Below, piece by piece: positions 33,967 to 46,786 of a stretch of DNA of 64,000 nucleotides. The notes beneath the pieces are model-generated. The model saw nothing but the letters and a program-made list of their open reading frames with translations, did not search any database and was not told the DNA's origin. Made by a program: the position numbers and the translations under genes. The stretch is from Costus lasius (taxonomy: Eukaryota; Streptophyta; Magnoliopsida; Zingiberales; Costaceae), in NCBI GenBank assembly GCA_027563935.2, contig CM050452.1, positions 35,507,350-35,571,349 of the forward strand, written 5' to 3'. Within the stretch, counting starts at the first letter, position 1. Every line of letters begins with the position of its first letter.

Positions 33967-35681
33967 TGAAGAGTCCCCTTCAAGGGGGAGCGCAAGCGGA
34001 TAAAACCCCTTTCAAGAGGGGGGCCGAAACCCTAAGGGAGGGGGCGCATGCAAGTTTGCTAGGGTTTCAATAATGCAATCGACTTATATGCTCATATAAT
34101 CAACTTTTATAGATTGATTAGAATAGTAGCGATTCATACCATGGCCATCGCTTAGATGGTGTCAAGGAAGTAAAGAGAACGATGGGGTTCTCCTCCAAAG
34201 CGCCACACACAAGATGAACAATGGCTTGCTCCTTGGACGCTCCTTGTGCTAGCAAGGTTCTCCAAGTGACCTTGTCGTGTGAGAAGGGATGAAGAAGGTT
34301 GAGAGAACAAGCTTGGGCGAGAGCTACTTGCGCAAAAACTTCCTTGTCGTCCAAAGCCACACCTCACCACTCGACAAGAGTGAATGGAGAAGAGGAGCGC
34401 TTACGTTACAAGGTGGAAGCGTTTTCCATTTGGAAAACCGACTTCCACATAAGGCAAGTCCTCAATGCATGCGTTCATGCATTGAACCATCGAAACCTTC
34501 TCTCATTCGAACCAAACGTTCACCTAGTGAACCGGTTCAAATCAATGGGTTTGGTTCAAAACAATTAACCCAAGCTATTTGGTCTAGATCACATTGAACC
34601 CTAAGGCTCAAGATCTAACCGTTCATCTCCTGATGCTCCTGATCTCACCGATCTAGCATCATCTCTCTCGATCGAAGCTTACCGATCTCAAGCCCTAATC
34701 AATCAAACATGATCAGACCAGATCTCACTTATAATCAGAGATTAAATCCCTTTAAACTGAACCCAAACAATTCAGTCCACACGATCTGACTCAAGTAAGC
34801 CATATCATCAAATTGTGCGACCCTGAGGGTTTCCTTTAAATGTTGGTAACGATAACTTACGTTATCACGATCAGTGAGGGGTATCTAGCAACACATCACT
34901 GTCTCCCGATATAAAGGAAAGAGTCTTCCAAGACTACACCCAAACCACAGCACAAGTGTGAATCCATTCACAGGGCATACATATTTCCTTTGCCACTGGA
35001 TGTTCTTATTGGACAAGCATGTCAAGCCTGTTGCTCCAATATGATGAGCATGATTAGATCAGATGAATACAGTCACCTGGGTATGGCCATACACTTTCTC
35101 AATCATCTCATTCAGGGGGGCCCCTTTAGAACATCACACTCCTTAAACAAGGAGACGGCAATCCTTTATCTATCACTAGTGCCCTAACCTGACTCATGAT
35201 CATTATCCAAGATAGTCTATGATCATTATCTTTCAAATGATATTGAACTACCTCAAAACAATGACATTCATCATTTAGAAACACAAGTGATCTCAAGTCA
35301 AAGGACATGTGCCACTTGTAGCATACAAGGATTATTCACATTGTGACAAGCAATTGAATATCCTAGTAGGGTCTGTCCAGTACATCCAATGTACCCATGA
35401 GTCTACATCTTATTCCATGCTCGAAGCATCCTATAAGATTAGAACACATGTTAGTCTCAATCATATCAAGGCTGTCTCATGTTCACCAAGATATTTCGAC
35501 TAAGGACTTAACTGTCAGCCTAGCTGAACAGCTTTGAGACATTATTCAGTAGTACACTTATTACAGCAGACAAGGTAACAAACTGAATAACAACCATGCC
35601 TTTATAAACACAAGAGTTTATTACATGATACTGATATAATCCCAAGGCCTCAAACATTAGCCTTAAGGGCATACCCCAACA
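33967..35681 (-). repeat. 5' LTR of A4
   Basis: Complete 1715-base family-A LTR; on the minus strand TGTTGGGG...GACTCTTCA. Contains the stem-loop, the ATGGCCATG-GTATGA predicted exon end and the terminal C/G stem-loop. Followed by AATAA. Confidence 0.93.
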
Positions 35682-35686
35682 AATAA

Positions 35687-37210
35687 TGTCCCAGGAGTTT
35701 GGTTGGATCCATTCTGATAAGTAATCCCTAGTCAAGGTGCCTTAGCCGATATAGGATAGCTTTGGTGCATGTGAGACTGGTGTATGAGCTGGTTAGGTGC
35801 GGGGCATAGTAACACAGACATACAGGTGCATTGGATGCACTAGAGTGACCCACCGTGAGGATTGACTTGTCTAGTCAATAGGTCAATCTCACATGCAAGA
35901 GGTTTGCATTGATCCTTAGACTTGAGGTATTCATGTCTAGATGTGATGATGGATATATTTTGATACAGTCTTACGTCTCTCCGTAAATGGATGATCAAAA
36001 CGACTGTCATTGGGCATATCATAAATCATATGGAGATATGGATGACTAATAGTAGGATTTGCCCCTTCCTTGATTGGAAGCATGATATCCACTTTGGGGC
36101 GCTCCACCTCGTTGGTGCATGACAGGAATGTATGGCCATGCTGTTTGAGTCATGACCAATGGATTGGATTGATAAACTTGAGACTAATCCAATGGCGGGA
36201 TATCAGTTTAGTAAAAGGGATACATAATGCATGGGAATCCTCGTTGCTCGTTTAGGAGTTGTTGCCATATGACTTAAGTCCAATGACATGGGTAGTAGTG
36301 ATGTGTTGCTAGATACCTCTCACTACTTATGATGATTCTATCATCATTGCCATCATCATTTGGATCCTACGGGGTCACACACAATAGACTCTTGACGTTG
36401 CATTAATCAGAAGCCTTATGATCAAGTTATTGGATAGCTTGGATCTATTTGGAAGATTTCATCAGCGCCAATGGGCCTGATGAGTTGGAAGAGAGTTATT
36501 GGAGCCAAACTTCATTTTTGGCAGGTTCACCGGAAATTGACCTAAATTGGTCACATTTGGATTAGGGTTGCATTGGATTGGATTCAATAGCTTAATCAAC
36601 CCATGCAATGAAGTTTGGGCTAGCTCATTACCAAATGAGGCCCAATAACATGTTGTCATGAGAAGAGAATTGGCTAAAAGGGTATAATGGGGAGAAATTC
36701 ACCCCATTGGCGCCCAAGGGGTATAATGGGGAGAGGAAGGCGCCTAATGCTTCATTAGGAAGCTTTTGGCACCTAGCACCTCAACCATTGTTGGTATGCT
36801 TGCCTCTATGGCAAGACTTTGGCCTGATATGGCTTGAGGACTTTTATAGAAAGGACTTAGGTGCATATGGATGGTGGGGTGAGGTTTATGGTAAAGTCTT
36901 GGAGACTTTCCTTACCTCAAACCCTAATTTCACCCAAGCCACAACCCTAGCCGAATTCCTCTTGATTATTTGCGCCTCTACCTCTCTATTCGTACCGCCT
37001 CCTGTTGTTATATATTCACATGTATTCGAGTGGATTAGGGTGATGAATATTGGCGTGAGCAACATAAGGAGGAGAGGGCAAGGGAACTCGGCACAACACC
37101 TCTTCAACTTTGAAGCCGCAAGCATCCTCTCATCTTCTTCTTCCTTTTGGCGCAAGTTGAAGGATTGCTTGGTGTCTTCTTCCTCTTCCATAAGGCCGCA
37201 AGCCTTCTTC
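35687..37210 (+). repeat. Old family-B LTR, middle part
   Basis: Continues the LTR cut at 26851. Shares with the solo LTR the blocks around GCATGTGAGACTGGTGTATG and GGGTCACACA. Stem-loop ATGATGA (36329-36335), loop TTCTA, TCATCAT (36341-36347). GGTATAATGGGGAG occurs twice (about 36680 and 36719). Its 178-codon open frame at 36707-37243 has no recognisable domain and is probably chance. Right limit approximate: gypsy sequence starts near 37211. Confidence 0.7.
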
Positions 37211-38925
37211 CTAATGACTCCTCATCTGGGTTGGTTTCCTTAATGACTAAGGAGTACACTTGTTTGGACTCTAAGCAGTCTTGGGGTAAAGGCATGGGAC
37301 CTTATGAGTTGGATGGTAGGTTTGGGTTCCTTAGGTTCTTCTATCCTACCCTTATTGGTGGAAGCCTTAAGTTCCTTAGGCATGGAAGGCTTCAGTTTGA
37401 TCTTTTGCCCATCATGGCTAAAGACATAGGTGTTAGTCCGACCGTAGTGGATAACATCCATGTCAAATAACCACGGGCGACCGAGTAAGACTTGGGCGAC
37501 ATCCATGGTTATGACGTCACACCAAATCTTGCCTTGGTAGATGGCAAACTGAAGGGGTACTAAGCACCTATGGGTGACTGGGACACTAGACTTATTGACC
37601 CAGAATATGCTATAGGGACTAGGGTGCGGTTCTGCCTTAAGGTTGAATTTCACTAAGGCTGTGTGAGAGACCGCGTTTAGACTACTTCCCCCATCTATCA
37701 CTACTTTGCACATGTTGCCATTGCATTTCGTGTAGGTGTGGAAAATGCTGGTCCTACGCCAGTCCTCAGTTGGGATAGGTTTCATCAGGGTGCATCTAAC
37801 CACTCCTAAGGTGTCTTGGGTTTGTTCTTCACCACTATCATAGACTAACTCTTCACAAATCATACATCCAGAATCAGGGTTGTGGGTTTCTTCATGATTT
37901 TCCTCATAAGTTTCCTCATGTTTCTCTTCACCTAAGTATAGGACTCTCTTCGGGCAGTCTTTCATATAGTGTCCTACTTGGTGACAAGCATGGCAAGTGA
38001 CTCTAGGTTCTTGGACAGTCCTAGGTCTAGAGGGTGTTGATGTTGGGGCTTTGGGTTGGGAGCTTGAGGGGTTTGATGTAGGTGTCTTAGGATAAGTTCT
38101 AGGGGAACTAAACTCTCTCCTAAAAGCTCTCTTTAGGTTTTCCTCTACCTCTAAGGCTCTTTGGTAGGCGACTTCTCTAGACTCTATTTGGAAATAGGTC
38201 ATTCCTCTTTTGATCTCGGGTCTAAGTCCATTCTTATACCTGCTAAGGGAGACATGGGATTCTTCATGGATGCCACTTCTCAAAAGGAGTTCATCAAACC
38301 TAGTGGTGTAATCGGTGACAGATTGACTACCTTGGACTAGGCTCATGGCTTCATCAATTATTTTTAGTTGGAAGTAGGGAGGGACATATTTTTCCCTAAG
38401 TTTGTCTCGCATCTCTTCCCATCTCTCAATAGGAGGGCGTCTAAACACTTCTAGGTTCCTCTCTACGCTTGTCCAGTATAACCTAGCAGTACCTTCTAAG
38501 AGACAATAGGTGAACCTAACCTTAGATCGACTAGGCATCATGCTCCAGTCAAAATATCGTTCGAGTTTGTCAACCCAATCTAAGAACTCTCTAGGGTCAA
38601 GGGAACCACTAAAGGTTGGGGGTGTGAGTTTGATGTTGCGTTGCACATCATCCTCCTTAGGTCTGTGGTAGGGTTGAGCACGTGGCTCATCCCATTCAGG
38701 TTCTTGGTCTTCCCTAGGAAGATCTCTATTGTTTTGAGTGGGTGGTTCTAGGATGGGTCCATTTGACGTGTGACTAGGGGTTCTAGAGCCTCTATGAGTT
38801 TCTAGATCGTTAATCCTAGTGTCCATTTGGTCAAACCTCTCCATTATCATTTGATACATCCTATCAATCCCGCTAGGTTCAGTTTCAGGGTGGTTATTGT
38901 AGTTTGCACCAGATCTAGTAGTCAT
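37211..38925 (-). pseudogene. Ty3/gypsy gag-protease, truncated
   Basis: Minus-strand gypsy Gag and protease, 561 codons from ATG 38925 to a stop at 37240. Gag: MTTRSGANYNNH start, a domain with FSGSLDPREFLDWVDKLERYF and a proline-rich spacer, then the knuckle CHACHQVGHYMKDC (C-X2-C-X4-H-X4-C). Protease: VVIDGGSSLNAVS, then LLGRPWLFDMDVIHYGR. Past the stop a second frame (VYSLVIKETNPDEE, about 37205-37260) resembles the next pol segment, so a frameshift lies near 37270 and the element is cut near 37210, before RT. This gag is well preserved compared with the surrounding family-B LTR, so the insertion is younger than that LTR. Confidence 0.85.
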
Positions 38926-39097
38926 TGTGGTAGTAGTTTTGAAAAAGAGTAGTTTTGAAAATAAGGCTACTAAGAGTGATATGATAAGTATAGTAGCAGA
39001 TTATGAAAAAAAAACCACTTCTTTAAAACACCTAGGTCCAAGAAAAGTCTTAGAAGTTGAAAATTAGTTTTGAGGCTAAAAATCTATTCTAAGATAG

Positions 39098-39109
39098 GCC
39101 CTGATACCA
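39098..39109 (-). other. Primer binding site of gypsy fragment
   Basis: Minus strand TGGTATCAGGGC, an initiator methionyl-tRNA type site with one change, about 170 bases upstream of the gag ATG. Confidence 0.7.
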
Positions 39110-39111
39110 AC

Positions 39112-40540
39112 TGATGTAGGGGACAAACACAAGACAAAGGTGCATGCAAACAACGCTTTTTGTAAAAATAATTTTTTTGTATTTTATAATAAAACCGAAA
39201 TTACTTCTAACGGAGTTGGAAAATATTTTTGGTATTTTATAAATAGAGGAAATCGAAAAACTAAGTTACTTTAAAACTACGAAATTGAAAGACACTTAAT
39301 CTATGAATTGAACTTGCTAGAAGGAATACTCACAGTGCGACCCTTGAGAATAGAAGGATCGTGACGTCCCGGTCTTCAACGGTCCTACTCTGATGGAAGG
39401 AGTTGCATCATTACAAGCAAACACAAACAAGCACGATCCGCACATACCACGGATTCATATTACAGATCAAGAACTAAGGGGGAGGTTAAGCCTCACAAAT
39501 TCCCTTAACACTTTAACTAAAGGAGAGAGGGGGAAGAAAGAGGGAAATTGACTTGCGCCAAGGTGATCTTCCAAGCCTTGCGTTTCCCTACAACAAACAC
39601 TTCGATTAGTGTAGAAACAAGTTCTAGAAATTATGGAAGGGAGAGGTGAAAGAACTTAGCCGATTTGAAGTCTTGTTGATGTTGTTATTCATGCTAGCCG
39701 AAAGTGAAGGAACCTTTAAAGATCTTTGTTGCTTGCCGAGATCAAAGGATGATGAGGCTTCCTTAGAGTCTCGCCAAAGTGTGCAAGATCCTTCAAGGGG
39801 TTGAATGCGTTGAGGACTTGAGAAGAAGGGGGAGAAGGGAAAGGCTCGGCCCTTTAGAGAAGAGGGGAAGGTAGAAATTCCTTAGGCGACACAAGCACCA
39901 ATGCTAACACAAAGTTTTCTTCTAGGCAACTACTCAACAATGATAAGAGGGTTACAATTTATAGGCTCAACAAGCCATGGGCAAGGGTGACAATTCACCC
40001 TAGGTGCAATCACAAAGTTATGGAAGAAATTAATGCTCAATTAAAACATTCCCTTTAACAATTTGAATTTCGAATTCTCTCTTTGATGGAGCTTCCTTGT
40101 GGCCGAATCCTCTTGAGCTCCTTCCTTGTTTGCTTGGTTGAGATGGCGTCCTCATGCATTGAATCTATTGACTTTTGAAAAGCCTTCCTTCAAGAGCATG
40201 GGCGGCTAAGAGATTCCCAAAGATGGTTCCACAAATTGGGGATCTAGATGGTGATCCCTTGATTTGTGGATCTTGATTGATCCTTGATGGCTAGGCGCAT
40301 TGAAGGCTCCTTAATTGGCAAGTTGTGGGCTGGTTCTTCACATTCGAATTCATCCTCTTATTAGGTGGCGCCTTGGGTTGATTTGGAAGGTGGAGTTGCA
40401 TTCAATATGAGCTCCTTCAACTTGAAGTCTCTAGTTAAGTGTTGAAGTGCTTCCTTCCATAATTGGAGCTCCACTTGAGTGGCTTAGCTTGAGCTTCCTA
40501 GCTTCCCTTGAGCTGGGCTTTAACCTGCACAATTATTGAC
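39112..40540 (-). repeat. Gypsy 5' LTR (outer limit uncertain)
   Basis: Starts (plus-strand side) at TGATGTAGGGG or three bases later at TGTAGGGG, next to the primer site. No coding sequence. The far end is not clear; TAACCTGCACA near 40530 is a candidate. No second LTR of this type is in the window. Confidence 0.5.
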
Positions 40541-40599
40541 ACAGAAACCAGTAGACTATTCTAGGGGGTAATGCATGACTTAATAAGGAAACTACAATG

Positions 40600-40823
40600 T
40601 GCACTAGAGCTTATTCAAGGCAAATTGAAAATAAGAAAAGTGCAAGTAAGGAAAGTGCAAATGAGGAAAGAGGGTGACCTAGGAGGAAAGGCCATATTTG
40701 ATGGGCTTCCTCCTAGCCCTTCCAGACCTTCTAGGGGCAGGGTTGGCCTCTCCATCAAATACTTCTTCCGTTGCATCCTGGGGCTGCAAAAATTTAAAAT
40801 TACACCCGGCATTCCCCAACACA
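40600..40823 (+). repeat. Old family-B LTR, right end
   Basis: Ends CTGCAAAAATTTAAAAT...CCCCAACA, matching the end of the solo LTR (CTGTAAAAATTTTAAAAT...CCCAACA). With the other two parts it gives about 1.9 kb, the size of the solo LTR. The left limit against the gypsy piece is uncertain within about 100 bases. Confidence 0.65.
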
Positions 40824-41216
40824 CCAGGTGGTGAAGTTCACTGTAAAAGCCAAAGATCCTGGGAATACGTTGCTCTGCCCTAGATTGCCAAATATATCAC
40901 GACAGCTCGAGAAAATTTGCCGAAAATCAAATTTTTGGTCGTACACAGAGCACTTCACGGGTGAATCCCGTGGGGTTCACCAGGTGGTGAAGTTCTCTGG
41001 TCAGCCCAAAAATATTCTGTATTGAAAATCATGCCTCCACATCTTTTTCCTGCAACACAAAGTGCCATCAAATTAGCAGAAATCCCACTTAGGAAATCAA
41101 AAACTAAGTGAAAAGAAATCAACCATAACAAAGAGAAACAAAACTAAAAAGAAGAGAAACTTGGGTTGCCTCCCAGGAGCGCTAGTTTAGGGTCGGTAGC
41201 TCGACCATAAGAGTTA
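40824..41216 (-). repeat. Athila LTR edge and 3' untranslated region
   Basis: No gene. Contains GGTGAATCCC/GGGTTCACC with CAGGTGGTGAAGTTC repeated twice (about 40825 and 40984), similar to the array at 24906-25130, then the region just after integrase (CTTGGGTTGCCTCCC on the plus strand). Confidence 0.55.
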
Positions 41217-41320
41217 TCAGAGAGTCAAATCAGTGGGGTCTGAAAGGGCAAAAACTTCTCCTTTTTCGACCCACTCATCTTCAAAGTAGTGCTTGAGACG
41301 GTGCCCGTTGACTATAAAAC
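41217..41320 (-). pseudogene. Athila integrase C-terminal end
   Basis: Minus-strand open reading to a TGA at 41217-41219. It encodes FIVNGHRLKHYFEDEWVEK and a short acidic tail, which matches the conserved last segment of Athila-type integrases. The rest of the gene is missing: at 41321 an inverted family-B LTR begins. Too short for a normal ORF call; identified by motif. Confidence 0.65.
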
Positions 41321-42080
41321 TGTTAGGGAATGCCCGGTGTAATTTAAAATTTTGCAGTCCCAGGACGCAGCGGAAGAAGCATTACACCCGAAACACATTC
41401 CTTTCCCAAGGATCCATGCGAGAGAGAAGACACAAGGATGTGTTAGAGATGTACCTCTTTTGCTTGTCTAGACGTCGAAGCCATGTTGAAGGCGCCCAAG
41501 TGTTCGCCCTCTACAAGTATCCACGCGTCGACTCCTTGATCGTTGCTCCCTTCCACGCTTGGTGCTAGCCTCGGGAAGAGAATCGAGCCTTAGGGTATCT
41601 TTACTTCTCTTGCGCCACCTCCAAGATGAAAGCGCCAAGAGGAGATGAGGAGGAAGATGATGCCGCCAAGTTGCTTCCTTTCTTCTTCTTTGCTTGCGCC
41701 ACCTTCAAGCAAGGTGCGCCTATGGCCAAGGAAGGGAGAGAGCTTGTGGCAAGGAGATGCCACCAAGCACTAAGAGTCCTTGTGCCAAGAAGAGAGGGAG
41801 AGGAAGAAATTGCAGCTCCAAGGAAGAAGTTTGCGCCAAGCTTTGATGTTGTCGCCCTTTGCCCTTGCTTTCGCCCCTCTATGTGTGTTCACGGCTCCAA
41901 GAATTCATCATCTAGAGAGGGCGACAATGGGTACTATAAATAGGACTAGAGGCGGTTTGAGCAAGGGCTAGGATCATGCCAAGTGTACGGCTAGGATGAG
42001 GTGTCTTGAAGTAAGGAAAGTCTCCAAGACTTTACCATAAACCTCATTCAACCTATCCATAAAAGTCTAAACACTATATC
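41321..42080 (-). repeat. Inverted family-B LTR fragment
   Basis: On the minus strand it ends GGCATTCCCTAACA, like the family-B LTR end; internally TTTATGGTAAAGTCTTGGAG is shared with the old family-B LTR near 36888. Cut at 42080 by A5. The 105-codon open frame at 41626-41943 has no recognisable domain. Confidence 0.7.
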
Positions 42081-43752
42081 TGTTGGGGTATGCCATTAAG
42101 GCTAATGTTTGAGGCCTTTGGGATGATTTCAGTATCATGTATAAACTATGTATAAGTTTATAAAGGCAATGGTTGTTATTCAGGTTGTTACATTATCTGC
42201 TGCTGTTATGTATACTTCTGAATAATGTCTCAATGGTGTTCAGCTTGGCTGACATTAGCATTGTCCTTAGTCGAGATATCTTGGTGAACATGAGACAGCC
42301 TTGATATGATTGAGACTAATATGTGTTCTAATCTTATAGGGTACTTCGAGCATGGAATAAGATGTAGACACATAGGTGCATTGGATGTACTGGACAGACC
42401 CTACTTAGGATATTCAATTGTTTGTCACAATGTGAATAATCCTTATATGCAAGCAAGTGGCATATTTCCTCTGACTTGAGATCGCTTGTGTTTCTAAATG
42501 ATGATTGGCATTGTCTTGAGGTAATTCAATATCATTTGAAATATAATGGTTATACATTATCTTGGATAATGAGCATGAGTCATGTTAGGACACTAGTGAT
42601 AGATATAGGATTGCCTCTCCTTGTTGGAGTGTGATGTTCTAAAGGGGCCCCCTGGATGAGATGATTGAGAAAGTGTATGGCCATACCCAGATGACTATGT
42701 TCATCTGATCTAATCATTTTCATCATATTGGAATTACAGGCTTGACACGCTTGTCCAATGAGAACATCCAGTGGCAAAGGAAACATGTATGTCAAGTGAA
42801 TTGGATTCACACTTGTGCTATGGTTTGGGTGTAGTCTTGGAAGACTCTTTCCTTCATATCGGGAGACAGTGATGTGTTGCTAGATACCCCTCTCTGATCG
42901 TGATAATGTAAGTTATCGTTACCGACATTGAAGGAAACCCTTAGGGTCGCACAATTTGATGATATGGCTTACTTCTGTCAGATCGTGTGGACTGAATGGT
43001 TTTGGTTCAGTTTAAAGGAGTTTAAACTCTGATTGGAAGTGAGATCTGGTCTGATCATGTTTGATTGATTAGGGCTTGAGATCGGTAAGCTTCGATCGGG
43101 AGAATTGATGCTTGATCGATGAGATCAAGAGCATCAAGAGATGTGTGGTTAGATCTTGAGCCATCTGGTTCATATGAGATCTAGACCATGGCTTGGTTTG
43201 AATTGGTCTTTGAACCAAATGCAATAGAACTGGTTCACATAAGTGAACGCATGGTTCAAAGTGAGAAGACGTTTTGGTTGGTTCGAAAACATGGGCGCAT
43301 GGCTTGATGACTTTCTATTTTTGGAAGCCATAAGCGTTCCCACGTTGGATAACGCCTCAACGCCTCCCTCTCTCTCGAATGAATGCTTCTCCTCTCGTGT
43401 GTGTGTCGAGGCTCCACGAAAGAGAAAAGGTAGAGAGTTTTCGCTTAGCCAAGAAGAAGAACATCTCATCTTCTCCTACACGTTGAAGGACACCTTGGAA
43501 CTTTGCTAGCACAAAGAAGAAAAGGGAGTAGCCATCGTCACCTTGTGTGCGACTGCTTTGGAGGAGAGCCGCTCGCCCTCTATATTCTTCCAAGTCGCCA
43601 TCCAAATAATGGCCATGGTAACATCCTATCTTCTCATTGCAAGAACTAATAGTTGATCATATGTTCATGCCATGCGATCTTCATGAAACCCTTGTTTTCG
43701 CCCATGAAAAATTTTATATGCGCCTGAATTAGGGTTTCCCCCCCCCTTTCAA
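42081..43752 (+). repeat. 5' LTR of A5
   Basis: 1672 bases, TGTTGGGG...CCCTTTCA. Stem-loop arms GATAAT and GTTATC with a GTAA loop. ATGGCCATG at 43609-43617 is followed by GTAACA. Two ATGs (near 43380) precede it, unlike in A2 and A3. Confidence 0.92.
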
Positions 43753-43754
43753 TT

Positions 43755-43766
43755 GGTATCAGAGCT
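43755..43766 (+). other. Primer binding site of A5
   Basis: TGGTATCAGAGC, two bases after the LTR. Confidence 0.95.
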
Positions 43767-45100
43767 AGTGTTTTGGCTTGATCCATATGATTGCTTATTT
43801 TGTGATCCATGCGGTTTAAAAGTAGATCTAAACATGACTTGCGCATGTTATAAATCATCATGCCAACATACATGCTAGACATTGGATGTGTTTTGGTTTT
43901 TACTTAAGTTGCGCATGATATTTGTTTTGCGCATGTTGAAGAGTTTTTATCAAACACTTATGATCTTGCGCGCCCCTCACCTAGATCTCTAAAGCGCCTA
44001 CTTGAAATACTTAGACGGGTTACTAGGGTTGAAGTCGTCAGTCTAGTCTGGACCCAACCGCCTGATCAGACCATCTGACAGCCTAGATGGGTCGGCCAGA
44101 TAGCACCTATGCGCACGCATACAGGTGGCTATAGGCCGACTGCAGAAGGGCGTGTAGCGATGTCTGATTGAGGCGCCTAGTGAACGATCATGATTAAGGC
44201 CCAGGGTCACACCCGCCTGCCAGAAATCATGTGGGACATTCAGCCCTTAAGGCATGCATAGTTGACCACTAGGTCAACACAAGTCAGTTATGACTGGGTG
44301 CATGCAAGGGCAGTGGGTCTGACTTGGTCTGATGAGTGGATCCCTATTAATGGACCGTTGTAAGGTAGTAGGGCACACAAGGAAATAAAATTGATGCCAT
44401 GGGGTTTTTCAAAAATTTTATTTTCTGATTGGATCACATGTATGCTTATTTAACCTGATTGGGTGTCTATTTAATCTTATGTGGGCTGCCCTAATTTGTG
44501 TGCTGTGCTGGGGCCTACGTGCCTGGAATTAATTGTAATTTTTTATTGTGATCTGTGTATCACACTTTAATTTATAATAATGTACAATTGACCTGTGTGT
44601 CAATTCATGTCTAGATAGATTAAAATGTAATTTGATCAGACATGAGCACAGAGCACACATGACAGAAGCGCTTGCAGCAAGTGCCTTGACCAGGTGGGAG
44701 GTCTAGAGTTTGACTCTAGCACAAGCGCATGCTACCTGATGGGCGCATTTGAGCTGCAGAGAGGGCTTGGGCCCGGGCTAGGCTAGATAAAGTGCAAGAG
44801 ACCCATAAAGAGCTCATGTGAAGACTTGTGTAAAACTAGGGTTTTTACTTAGGCTTTTATGGGCATTTACCACATAAGATCATTGTGCTTTCTATTTACT
44901 GTTTAAGAAATATTAGCACATGCTTGATTTATTCTTTTGCTATCACCATAGATATTGCATGATAGTAAGAAGATAAAATGGACCGTTAAAATCCAATGTC
45001 AAATATCAAGCACGAAAGCCTTCTTACGCGAAACCTCATTGTTCTGACTATCGTTGGGGCCGTGTTGTACCCACTTAGTGGGCACGCCCATCTATCTTCA
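43767..45100 (+). other. 5' leader of A5, first part
   Basis: Non-coding leader, homologous to the other copies, interrupted at 45100 by A6. The first stem-loop is present as CCCAC-TTA-GTGGG (45070-45082). Contains a tRNA-like segment at 44672-44728. Confidence 0.75.
44672..44728 (+). other. tRNA-like segment in A5 leader
   Basis: Segment bounded by AAGCGC (44666-44671 and 44723-44728), containing CTAGAGTTTGACTCTAG, a T-arm-like stem with a decayed box B (GTTTGACTC). The A6 copy is better preserved; A3 and A4 lack it. Confidence 0.5.
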
Positions 45101-46766
45101 TGAAAGGGGGTCCCCACAAGGGGGGCGAAACCCTAATAGGAGGCGCAACAAAAACTCTAGCGGAATCTAGGGTTTCTAAAAGGATCGCATAGCATGTAAT
45201 ATATTCAACTTTCAATGAGAAGCGATTCTTACCATTGCCATCGCTTAGATGGTGTCTTGGAAGGAAAGGCGCAAATGCTCCTTCTCCTAAGGTGACGCAC
45301 ACAATTGATGTCGCCTACTCTTCCTTGGTGCTCCTTGTGCTAGCAAGGCTCCAAGATTGTCTTGCCAAATGGAAAGGGGAGAGATCACCTTGCTTGGCCG
45401 AATATTTCCTCTTGTCGTCTACACTTCTCCACACGAGAATGCAAGCGCTAAATACTCAAGTTGGCGACAAAGGCGTGAAGAGGCAAGTTTCATGAGGCGT
45501 GGTCACGTAAGTGATCATGCTTTCTAAAAATAGAAAGCCTCACCTCCAAATGCGATCATGGGTTTACCCAATCGCAAACTCCTCTTAGATTGAACCATGC
45601 GCTCAACCAATGAGCTGGTTCAAATCGATTTGGTTCAATAACCAAACAAACCAAGCAATCAGTCCAGACCACAATAAACCCTAAGGCTCTTGATCTGACC
45701 GTCGATCTCTTGATGCTCCTGATCTCACCGATCCAGCATCCATTCTCTCAATCGAAGCTTACCGATCTCAAGCCCTAATCAATCAAACATGATCAGACCA
45801 GATCTCACTTACAATCAGAGATTAAATCCCTTTAAACTGAACCTGAATAATTCAGTCCACACGATCTGACTTAAGTAAGCCATATCATCAAATTGTGCGA
45901 CCCTGAGGGTTTCCTTTAAATGTCGGTAACGATAACTCACGTTATCACGATCAGTGAGGGGTATCTAGCAACACATCACTGTCTCCCGATATAAAGGAAA
46001 GAGTCTTCCAAGACTACACCCAAACCATAGCACAAGTGTGAATCCAATTCACAAGGCATGCATCTTTCCTTTGCCACTGGATGTTCTTATTGGACAAGCG
46101 TGTCAAGCTTGTATCTCCAATATGATGAGCATGATTAGATCAGATGAACATAGTCACCTGGGTATGGCCATACTCTTTTCTCAATCATCTCATCCAGGGG
46201 ACCCCTTTAGAACATCACACTCCTTAAACAAGGAGACGGCAATCCTATGTCTATCACTAGTGCCCTAACCTGACTCAAGCTCACCATCCAAGATAGTCTA
46301 TAATCATTATGTTTCAAATGATATTGAACTACCTCAAAACAATGACAATCATCATTTAGAAAACACAAGTGATCTCAAGTCAGAGGAAATGTGCCACTTG
46401 TCGCATTCAAGGATTATTCACATTGTGACAAGCAATTGAATAACCTAGTAGGGTCTGTCCAGTACATCCAATGTACCCATGAGTCTACATCTTATTCCAT
46501 GCTCGAAGCATCCTATAAGATTAGAACACATATTAGTCTTAACCATATCAAGGCTGTCTCATGTTCACCAAGATATATCGACTAAGGACTTTACTGCATG
46601 TCAGCCTAGCTGAACAGTACTGAGACATTATTCAGAAGTACACTTATTGCAGTAGACAATGTAACAACCTGAATAACAACCATGCCTTTATAAACATAAA
46701 AGTTTATACATAATACTGATACAATCCCAAGGCCTCAAACATTAGCCTTAAGGGCATACCCCAACA
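45101..46766 (-). repeat. 3' LTR of A6
   Basis: 1666-base family-A LTR next to the purine tract on its right (minus strand AAGTGGGAGAT at 46767-46777). Confidence 0.93.
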
Positions 46767-46786
46767 ATCTCCCACTTGCACTTAAT

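Larger units (their letters stand above)
26852..35681 (-). mobile_element. Copia element A4, 3' end collapsed
   Basis: Minus-strand family-A element with target duplication AATAA (26847-26851 and 35682-35686). It has a complete 5' LTR (33967-35681), primer site, leader, gag-pol and a 3' LTR that lacks its first 30-odd bases. RNase H coding sequence joins the LTR directly at about 28538. Because both outer ends and the duplication are intact, the internal loss came after insertion. One frameshift also splits pol. Confidence 0.92.

Noticed and set aside
36707..37243. 178-codon plus-strand frame
   Set aside because: It lies inside a family-B LTR, crosses into gypsy sequence at its end and has no recognisable motif; chance open frame.
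41626..41943. 105-codon frame on the plus strand
   Set aside because: Antisense to an LTR fragment with no domain; not conserved in the related LTR near 36900.
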